This document shows, in pieces, positions 55,639 through 64,000 of a stretch of 64,000 bases of DNA (position 1 is the stretch's first letter; every line of letters starts with the position of its first letter). The stretch is from Dacryopinax spathularia. Its lineage: Eukaryota; Basidiomycota; Dacrymycetes; Dacrymycetales; Dacrymycetaceae. The stretch is from positions 1,426,001-1,490,000 of the forward strand of contig JBBPFI010000004.1 of the NCBI GenBank assembly GCA_037974965.1, in the 5' to 3' direction. The notes beneath the pieces are model-generated. The model worked only from the letters and a program-made list of their open reading frames with translations. It did not search any database and was not told the DNA's origin. Position numbers and translations under genes: made by a program.

Positions 55639-56904
55639 TCACGATGTCTTCGTATTCTGGTGCTGGATGACTTCGATGGCGACGACGATGGCGACGATGA
55701 TGAGGATGATAACGATGATGGCAAAGCAGATCCAGCGCTTCTTCCTGGCCGACCGGGCGCTCTGAACGGCCTTCTCCGTCTGTTGAAGACCGGCCTCCAT
55801 GTCCTTATCCGTCTCCATCGCGTAAGTCTGGATGACGTTGATCGACTCGTCCTGCTCCTCTACCATGATGCTCATATCGTTAAACAGCTGCGCGAGCTCC
55901 GTAAGCGTCTTCTCGATCCGCTTGACATCTTCGTGTCGTTCCTGGACTTCACGGAAGGCGGCACGGGACTCGCCGAGCCGGTTCGAGCTCATCAGCGTCT
56001 GCGCAAAGATTTGCTCGCCCTGGTCGCTGTCCACCACGGCCCGAACTTCCTCAGGTGTCGCATCGGGCTTGACGATGCGCAGCTGCCGTTCCATTCGCTG
56101 CTTGTACTTGCTCCGGAACTGCTGTTCCACGGCCTGGTAATTTTGGACCACTTCCAGGAATTTCGCCTTGGTCGCAGCGATCTGCACAGTACTCCGATCA
56201 GCACGGATTATCCTCCGATTGCCGACGTGCTAGCACATACCTGCTGCTTTCGGACCATGGCATTTCCCGACCGCCGGGCCTCCGCTTCCTGCTTCTTGAT
56301 CCTCTTCTTGAGGTCATTGCTCAGCTTGCTGGTCTCGCTCACAAGCGAGTTCAGCTCGCGGTTGTTCCGGTCCGCGGCAGCGTCGTCCATATTGTTGAGT
56401 GAACGATTGTGCAGGTCGGCGATGCGCGAAACGTTCGACTCGAGGGTCCGGATGGCGTCTTGTAAGGAGGAGATCTGCGACAGGGTATCAGTCTCAATCC
56501 GCTTGTGCTCCTACACAATAGAATCAGGAATGGACAAAGACATACCTCAGCGTAGAAAGTCGACATGTCCTCGCCGCTCATGTTCGAAGCCAGAGGCGCA
56601 CGATCCGGCGGCGCCAAGCTGGACATCTCGAACCTCCCTGTCGCTTGCTGCCCGTACGGTTGTTGTACATAGGGTGAAGGTTGGTCGCGCTGATCATATG
56701 GGTTCTGTCGGCGAGCAGCAGCGGGAGGGTCGCTGAGGAGTCGTCAGATGCGCACCGATACGTCGATAAGCATGATACATACCTGAGGTTGTTGTAACCC
56801 GCCTGTTGGGCCTGTTAATGGCGGACCGTCTCGTCAATATATGCGCTATACAGTCATAGTAGAGTAGAACGCACGCGCATAGCAGCCAGTCTGTCGCGAG
56901 ACAT
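55639..56904 (-). CDS. syntaxin (Sso-type plasma-membrane t-SNARE), copy 2
   Basis: Minus-strand exons 56904-56875, 56811-56783, 56732-56546, 56474-56241 and 56181-55639 encode 340 aa. A longer Pro/Gln-rich N-terminus (NPYDQRDQPSPYVQQPYGQQ) precedes the Habc region, then the linker SKYKQRMERQLRIVKPDATPEEVRAVVDSDQ, the Qa SNARE motif (HEDVKRIEKTLTELAQLFNDMSIMVEEQDESINVI) and tail anchor WICFAIIVIILIIVAIVVAIEVI. It is closely related to copy 1 in the SNARE half but has no introns there, while copy 1 has three. The intron at 56475-56545 was chosen over a 35-nt alternative because it gives the same exon junction as copy 1 (FYxE). Intron 1 contains AATATATGCGC. Confidence 0.9.
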
Positions 56905-57561
56905 CTTGGATGATACTTCTCAGTTTGCAAAGTCCTCAGCGCCTCTTGCGTTTGTGGTTGTCAGGTATCAAGTATACGCAATCTGTGTGAACCAGCACTC
57001 CAGAGAGACGCGGTAAGACTCGGTCGGTTGTTGAACGTTCAAGACAGAGAGAGAGAAGGACGGTGAGCACGGGGGTATGAAGAATAAGCGCGGCTGTTGT
57101 TGCTCGTTGACGTGCTGATGAGAGGAAGGAGCGGACGATGAGCAGCACTGAGTTGATATCAGACCGGTGAAGGAAGGGGGTAACGAGGCGGTGTTAGACG
57201 GTGTCAGGCAGGGCTCTCGGGCTGTTAGTACAGCGCGGTGACAGACGCGACTGGGAAACCCGTCGGAAGGGCCCTGTGGCGCTTCTTTGCGACATTCCAA
57301 TACACTTTGGGGACGCAATGAACCTAATTACGGTCGATTTATGGGTGAGGTCGACTGTCAGCACAATCACGGCATGCCAGCACGAAGGCTGCTAAGCCAG
57401 TATTGGTTAGGTCAACCCTCGTTTGTTATTGCATATTTGATTTGGTTCGGTTCATGATGGCACCGGTCGATCATCGCACAGGCAGGTACGATCTTCCAGC
57501 TGACCGGCAACATCCGGCAGCAGGTCGCAGCGACCTTCCGCGGGCCGCAACCAACTCCAGA
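56905..57561. other. intergenic, nothing assigned
   Basis: Upstream of syntaxin copy 2 and downstream of the DUF1348 gene. Only short open frames. Confidence 0.5.
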
Positions 57562-58211
57562 TCACCAGTGCTGAGGACCGATGGCCACCTGATCCCACTC
57601 TGCCTCAGTAGCATCGTCCTTGAACCACCTGTCCGACTCCTCGATCTTGACATCGTTGCCCGACATATGGCGCTTCTCCATCAATCCGCTGGGCGCGAAG
57701 GTCCAGTCCTCTGTCAAGCGATGAAGGTGAGCCTGCGGCGTACATATGCACGATGTAAGGATGTGCGCACCAAGTCCGTAGCACCGGTACCACTGCTTCT
57801 CAGTCTCGTTATAGTACTCGTACCAGAACTGAACAGCGATCTTGTTGTCCGTGAAAGCGAAGAGCTCCTTCCTGAGCCTGTGCACCAACCGTATCAGCGT
57901 GGCGCCGAGGAATTTTGCAAGGGCAATACGCACTTGTACTTCTTCTCACGGTTCCACTTGTCAGTCAGGAACTTGACAATCGCCTCCCTGCCCTGGAGGA
58001 AGGTGCCGCGGTTGCGCCAGATAGAATCGGGAGTGTAGCCGAGCGAGACCTTGGCGGGGTTCTGCGAGTTCCAGGAGTTCTGGGCCATCTTGACCTGATG
58101 TCCATGAAGAACGTTAGTTGTGTCCCATCCCGAGAAATAGCGGCGCACCTTCTTGTCAGCCTGCTCACGCGTCGTGAACGGCGGCAGCGGGGGACGCGTT
58201 TCTTGGGACAT
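57562..58211 (-). CDS. DUF1348 / NTF2-like (SnoaL-fold) protein
   Basis: Minus-strand exons 58211-58149, 58094-57934, 57877-57771 and 57710-57562 encode 159 aa. The sequence matches the DUF1348 family across its length: [124 protein letters not shown]. The fold is a small cone-shaped barrel shared by NTF2, SnoaL and scytalone dehydratase; the biochemical role of this subfamily is not established. All three donors start GTGCG, and intron 3 begins GTGCGCAC. Confidence 0.9.
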
Positions 58212-59603
58212 GATGGTCGTTGGTTATGGAAAATGGGACGCGTTCAACGGTGATGAATGAGTCTTGAGAGGTCCTCCGACAAGCTTGCCCATGAACCGGA
58301 AACACATCGCGCCTCTTATACCGTATGCGGACTGAGTACAGTCTCATACGAACATCGCGAGGTAGAGCAAGCCTCGCGGCACCCCGTACTCCGCGGTCGG
58401 GAAATGGGTGCGAACGGGCGCTTCTAGGGGACCCGCAATTACCGAATTTGGCCAAGCGTGCATTACTTCCCCGACCTGGTTGGCTAAGCACGTACTACGA
58501 TACCCGCACAGTCGCATGGGGCCCGGTAAAAGGCGCAATAGGTCGGGTTGCTCGAGTGTGGGGGAGAGACCTGCTTGATCAGCCACCAGGCGGTCGACCG
58601 GGCTTCGCGCGAGTCATGCGCGTCCACACCGCGGGAATGAGGTCTCTCGCGCCGTAGCGGGCTATGCAGTTTCGGCTTCGGCACCATTGGCCTAGTGCCA
58701 CCCCACGGAGAAGTCGAACGAGAACAGTAGATATGCTCGAAGTTGGAGGTAATGCAATGCGGTTCAGGGATGGGTGTATGAGGGGGCTATTTTTGCGCAA
58801 AGGGGACACCGCTTGGGTGCTTGCAGGAGCAACGATTTGGTAAGTTGTTGGTAAGCTGTTCGTGATCGACTGCTAAACATGGCAAATGTTGAGACCAACG
58901 TCTCTGCTTCGATCCGGGATATTGTCCCAGCTTTGATGGTGACTATGACTTGAATCCAAATATGGCCGATGCAACGCAGGTTGCTGTCGCAACAACTGAA
59001 CGGGTGAAACATGAGCGCTGGAGAGCGCGTCGATCAACCTCGCGTTTGCAGCTGATCGAGATCTTGTGCAGGTCGCGAGAGACAGACCATATTTTAGAGA
59101 CGTTTGCTACAGCTATGTTGATCGGAATGGACGCTCTTCATACCTCTCTTCTAGCTCGATCGCCGCCAATTCCGATCAACGATCAGAGAGCCCTCGCCGA
59201 GCAGAAAGAACCACGGATGTACATTGAGAGGCCGGTTTGATGGAAAGTCGAAGCTCATGGCGGTCGACTGCAATTAGATAACACCTTGTTGTACAATAAC
59301 ATACGATGGTCGCGGTTTGCTGCAAAAGATCAATGGTTGTGAGTTACAAAGAGCCAAATGCAGCTCGCGCGTAAGAGTCCGTGACGTCAACGCGTCCCAA
59401 AAGCCGACGTGCTCGCAGTCAGGGTCGAGCTCAACATCTCGCTGAGTGCCTACTATCTAGCTGCTGTAGGATATCTGTGTATATTGCAACTTGACTACAA
59501 GATACCGATATCTGCCCTGGTGCTGCATGAACCGTCAGAAGAATTCGGGATCTAGACGACTTTCTCAGTAGAAGGGCAGTTCCGATTCCAGCTACAGCCC
59601 ACT
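58212..59603. other. divergent intergenic region, nothing assigned
   Basis: 1.4 kb between divergently transcribed genes. A frame at 58950-59240 (96 codons) has no recognisable domain. It presumably contains both promoters. Confidence 0.45.
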
Positions 59604-62600
59604 ATGGATAGGTATGCTCCCATGTCACCGTGCGCAGCTCACAGTTCTGACTCTGTGACAGTCTCGAAGTGAACCTACACCAGCGCATCCTTTCCGATCT
59701 TGCGAGAAATGCTGGGTCGACATGTCGGGCTCCTGGTGTCGATACCGCAAAGGTCGACGCAAGTATCCGCGTACTCGCTGAGCGCGTTGAGATAAGAGCG
59801 GTCCCGGAGCAGAACGGAGTTCAGGATGGGCTGCAGGATGACATGAGAGTACCGATGGTGCGCCCTGCGTTTAAACCATAATGCAACTGAAGTTCTGATT
59901 GCTTGTAGCCCGCAAGCAGGGTACACTGTAATATCGCCTTTGGGGAGCTTGCGCCAAGCGTCCCCAAGGAGCACACCGAAAGAACGCTGAACGTCCTTGT
60001 TGAGCTGCTCCGGGATGTCCCATATATCGACTTTGAGTCAAGCCTCGCCTGGACAGGTATGTGTTGGACATCATACTCGTATGGTGCGACTAACGCTGTC
60101 TCAGACTGGGCTCTCCCCGATCAGTTGGTCTTCACAACGGTCTCATCCCTAATGAGACTGGGTTCGTTCTACCCTCAACTCGTCGATCGCGCACTGTCAG
60201 CGATCTTTCGCTTTGTGTCTAAGATCCTTCAACAACTCTCAACCGCACCGCCCCAACAGATCGTGACACAAACTCTACCCTCCTTCCATGGTTTATACCG
60301 CGCTCTCGTGTCCGTTCCTTTCCCCTGGACCATCACTCAATGGCGCTCCCTCACCTCCCTTCTCTCGCCCCTCCTGTCCGCCGAGCTCGTTGAGCGGCTG
60401 AACGATATCCTTGTAGACGCCATTGAAGCCGATTTATCAGACGATGAGTACACTCCGCGCTCAGCGAACGGAGACACCCCCATTGACGGCGAGACTGACG
60501 GTAATGGCCAGCACGCGAAGCCGACCAACGATCAAGCGCCGCAGGATCCACGGGAGGCACTCTACAAGCAAGCTCTGCTAACACGATATGTCGCCGCCGG
60601 ACGTCCGCTCACCGGATACTTCGTCGCCTGTTGCGTTGCGGAGATGCAGTGGACGACTCTGGCCGAAGCGCTGCACAACCCCGGCAAAGAGAACTTCGTC
60701 GCCAAACCACCGGTTGCTGCAGAGGCCAGCACGCTCGCATGGACTACGCTACTCGCGGACAGGCTCGACGTACCAGGCGATTTATCCGAAGAGGACAAGG
60801 ACGGCCTGAAGTCGACCGGCCTGGAGGCAAGCAAGTGGGTATCCGAGATGCTCGCGCAGATCAAGGACCTCGAGGGCATGGAAGGAGATGCATATATTAG
60901 GGAAGTGATGGCTGAGAGCCTGGTACGCAGCAGCTTGTATTTGACGCGCATATATGCTCATGGCCTATCAAAAGAAACTCACCGCGATCTGCTCTGTCGC
61001 GCTGCAAGAGCTCGACGCCTCTCTGTTCACAGGCCTCAAGGTCCTCTTGAGCGATGCTGCGCCTGTGTACGACGCCCTCGTGCAAGAAGCCGCGCTGGCT
61101 TGCACTGCTCTCTTAGCCCAAAAGTACGCCACACAGGACCGCAAGCCGCATATATGCGCCTAAAACTGACCTTCTGCGTAGCTTCGAAGAAGTCGCTATC
61201 TCTATGGTATCCCATCTACGACGCTTCGTCGTCCTCCCGCTCCACATCTTCGAGTTCGAGTTTGTTGCCGATATGAACGCCCCTGCGCCCCTCACCGCAG
61301 CCGCGAGATGCCTTGCCATCTGCATTCAGAAGGCTTCCGGAGAGGACCTGATCATGTCTTCGATGTACTCGCTGCTCAACTACATCTCCGCAACCGCTCG
61401 CGACCATCCTTCTGCAACATTCGAGGCGGCTTCCCTCTCGCACGTCCCAGGCACGACCTTCCCATATCTGCACGGACCAGAAGGAAGCGGCTACTCCACC
61501 GCTATCGGCTTGAACAACTACTCGCAAGATCAGAAGCGACTTGTCGCCATCAGCATCGTTGCCGTTGTCACGCATCTTGCCTTGGAATTTAATCAGCCCG
61601 AGGTCGTCAAACTGACTATTTCTATGCTGCTCCAGAGACTGCGTTCAGCCGAGGCAGCCGTGGAGGCTAGTATCGTCTACTCTCTTGTGGACCTGGCGCT
61701 TCGGGCTCCGCCAAAGGCTTTCGAAGATATCATCAAGGCGCTTTCGGCCATCAACAAATCGTCTAACCCTGAAGACCCGACCTTCTCGAATAACTCGGTG
61801 CGTCCTTTAGATCAGTTGGTATTCGTCCTCTGCTGAAGCCTCCACAGGTGCTCGCCGCCCAGACACGGTTAGCCCATCAAATGTACAAGCGGCCAGAGTA
61901 TTACGAGGCATATCTTCTGGAACTTCTGTCGTTGTTCGCGGACAAGGGAGTCGCCATTCAGACATCTGCTGCGTCCGGAAAGGAGCATACTGCTGTACGT
62001 CGTCTATTTTTAGGGGGGCTTTGACTGCATGTTCTGACATCGTACACAGTCACAGGATGTCGTCAGCGAGCTCGCAGCCCTCGTTTTACCCATCGACGCC
62101 ATGCTTTCTCAGCCGGATCTGCTTAAGAAGATACCGGAGACCACCGATCTGACCCGATATTTCCGCAATTTCTGGTATATATGCGTGCTGTTCCGCTTCA
62201 CTGATAGCTCGCCGAAGATCAACGAGTGGCAGCGTGCAGCTCTTCTGCGCATCGCCAAACGAACGCCTAACCTGGTTGCCGAAGGTGCCCCGGACTTCGT
62301 CTCCGGAGAGCTGGAGTATGATGTGGTGTTGCGAAAGGACTACGTTGCGACGGTGAGTTGTGATTTCTTCTGGATCTTCCTGAGCTATGAACTGATCTTG
62401 TCTATCAGGCCGTGAATGAGCATCGCAATATCCTAGCTCAATATTTGCCGACACGAGCATATGACATGAAAGCATTCTCGCCCGCCCAGATCATCTTCCT
62501 GCTTACTATGCACGATGTCGAGACTCTCCGAGCTAAGGCGGTGCTGCCTTCATCGTTGCCGTTGTACTTCGTCAACGAGGATGTCAACAACAGCGCTCTG

Positions 62601-64000
62601 AAGCCGTGTATGGATGCTATAGCGGAAAAGGTGAGTAGCAGCGCTTAACCGGCGATTGTGCGTGCTCATATCTGCCAAGGTGATTCGCGGCTTCGTTGGG
62701 GAACTCAGCAAGCAAATCGTCGAACATTCGCTGTCGAAGACTGTATCATCCGAACTACGCGCCCTTCTGTTCGAATCATGTCATCGCATTGCCAAAGTGC
62801 GCGAGCTCGCCTTCAAGTATCTCGACAAGCTCATTACCGCTTTCCCCTCCCTGATGTGCGACCAACCCTTCTGCTTCGCGCTATTAGAGACCCTCACGAT
62901 CTTAAGGCGTGCATGCGAGGAGGAGTTCCTGTCCGAGGTACGTCTTTACACTGCAAGTATTTTGCGCAACCCGGCCAATCTCCTTGTAGTATTCGCCTTC
63001 CTACCACTTCCAATCCGAGAAATGCGGCTTCTGTCTGGAATTGACGGATTCCTATGCCACGCGGAACGAAATTCTTGCTCTGGTCTACAAGAACGCATGC
63101 CACTGGTTCTCCTTGTCGAATGCTAGAGCTCCTATAGAACTTCAAGTTACTCTTCAGGTACGTGCCATCGTCAGCTTATTTTCGGCGTCCATCCGACGCA
63201 TATATGCAGCAATATCTGGCCGATCATCATGCAGTTGTCCTTCCGAATGACGTCGAGCTCGGAGCATCCGTCGCCTTGCAATTTGCGAGTGCAGTCAGCC
63301 CGTCGGAACGGAAGATTGGTTTGGCGTTTCTCTCCGCGGGCGTTGACGTTCTCTTACCTCGGCTATAGCTCCCGTCGCGAGTCCATGGTTGAACTGGAAA
63401 CCAGATCGAGCCAAGATCTTTACGAGTCACTTCGCCGCGAAGGAGCACTATGCTGGTGAAGGTGCTGGCCTGCGGATTTATGGACACGGTGGTGAGCTGC
63501 ATTATGGCTTTTGCACTGGCCGCTACTGATTGCTTTGTCAGGTCTGGATAGTCTCGAAAAGAGCGTTCCACGTGCCGCGTCAGCGCAAGAGATCCATGCC
63601 ATGAAGCAGCAACTGTCAAAGGCTATTCAAGACATCGGAAATCGAACGAGCACGTTCACTGTTCAAGATCTTCGGCGCCTGCTCTTCCGCTGTACCTCTG
63701 TGTTAATCGCAGTAGATGGGGTGCGTGTGCTGTGATTTCGACGCCGGCCGTTCTCTCTGCTGATAAGCTTCAGTACGATTACGACCTGTTACATTACCTT
63801 GTAGCATTGCCTTTCAAGGCGTTCAACCCGTCTACAATTAGCGCCGGTGTCGACGCCTGGACCTGGCTCGTTTCTGAGCGAGCAGACTTGGAAATCATGC
63901 TGCTGTTGGAGATCGCTAATGCTTGGAACGGCACCATCAAGCATAAGCAAGGCATCTTCTCGACCTTGATGAAGTGAGTCCTGCTCTTGTACAATCAGAA
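59604..64000 (+). CDS. STT4: phosphatidylinositol 4-kinase Stt4 / PI4K III alpha, N-terminal part
   Basis: Proposed exons 59604-59611, 59662-59848, 59909-60056, 60105-60922, 60975-61123, 61182-61797, 61848-61994, 62050-62352, 62409-62630, 62680-62937, 62990-63157, 63210-63318, 63369-63491, 63542-63720 and 63774-63973, continuing beyond the window; all phases agree. About 1100 residues of helical solenoid are visible, recognisable by LTRYFRNFWYICVLF, VQDLRRLLFRCTSVLIA and VDAWTWLVSERADLEIMLLLEIANAWNGTIKHKQGIFS. The lipid-kinase domain lies outside the window. Stt4 makes the plasma-membrane PI4P pool with Efr3 and Ypp1. The first exon is only 8 nt (MD plus two bases). Introns at 60923-60974, 61124-61181 and 63158-63209 each contain GCATATATGC. 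Confidence 0.88.

Noticed and set aside
62165-62178. GGTATATATGCGTG as another intronic copy of the palindrome
   Set aside because: It reads WYICV within a conserved STT4 segment (RNFWYICVLF), so it is exonic and only a partial match.
1-64000. tRNA and rRNA genes
   Set aside because: I looked for A/B-box-like and cloverleaf patterns by eye and found no convincing candidate; a covariance search could still find one.

Overview
The window is nuclear DNA of a filamentous basidiomycete, most likely an Agaricomycete. The genes are split by many short GT-AG introns (about 40-70 nt) with very short first exons. The protein set also fits: a basidiomycete-type seven-helix membrane protein, an F-box/LRR protein, a fungal alpha-kinase, a secreted GH3 beta-xylosidase, and a chromodomain Ty3/gypsy retroelement. 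The species cannot be named from the sequence alone.

Layout. Positions 1-5.5 kb hold an alpha-kinase gene and a gene-poor, probably decayed stretch. From 5.5 to 20.5 kb lies a nested retroelement block. An 88-bp tandem repeat is split by a Ty3/gypsy chromovirus (element A, minus strand, 5629-20099, target duplication GCCGA). Element A is itself split in its gag region by a second member of the same family (element B, plus strand, 10959-18190, target duplication TGGGG). The LTR pairs are identical (A, by eye) or differ at one seen base in 715 (B), so both insertions are very young. An 11-nt match between the predicted RNA start and the site just inside the 5' LTR points to Tf1-type self-priming.

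From 21.3 to 64 kb there is ordinary gene-dense DNA: F-box protein; tandem histidine-acid-phosphatase-like secreted proteins; a 7TM protein; a PB1 protein with a retropepsin-like fold; a single-pass membrane protein; GH3 beta-xylosidase; a Tda3-like FAD oxidoreductase; aspartate aminotransferase; an AN1 zinc-finger protein; a doubtful membrane protein; a secreted Asp-rich protein; an alkyltransferase-like (ATL) repair protein; ribosomal protein uL14; queuosine salvage enzyme Qng1; two tandem plasma-membrane-type syntaxins; a DUF1348/NTF2-like protein; and the N-terminal half of PI 4-kinase Stt4, which runs off the right end.

The genes do not form one pathway. Themes are secretion and membrane traffic (syntaxin pair, Stt4, Tda3-like), translation and tRNA queuosine (uL14 and Qng1, divergent over 277 bp), and plant-polymer use (beta-xylosidase).

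The least expected signals are: (1) a palindromic decamer, GCATATATGC, found nine times, eight of them inside introns of host genes; (2) an undescribed 289-bp MITE-like element at 43874-44162 with 24-bp terminal inverted repeats, a TA duplication and repeated AAGTGCGC sites; (3) the self-priming, mosaic, head-on nested retroelements.
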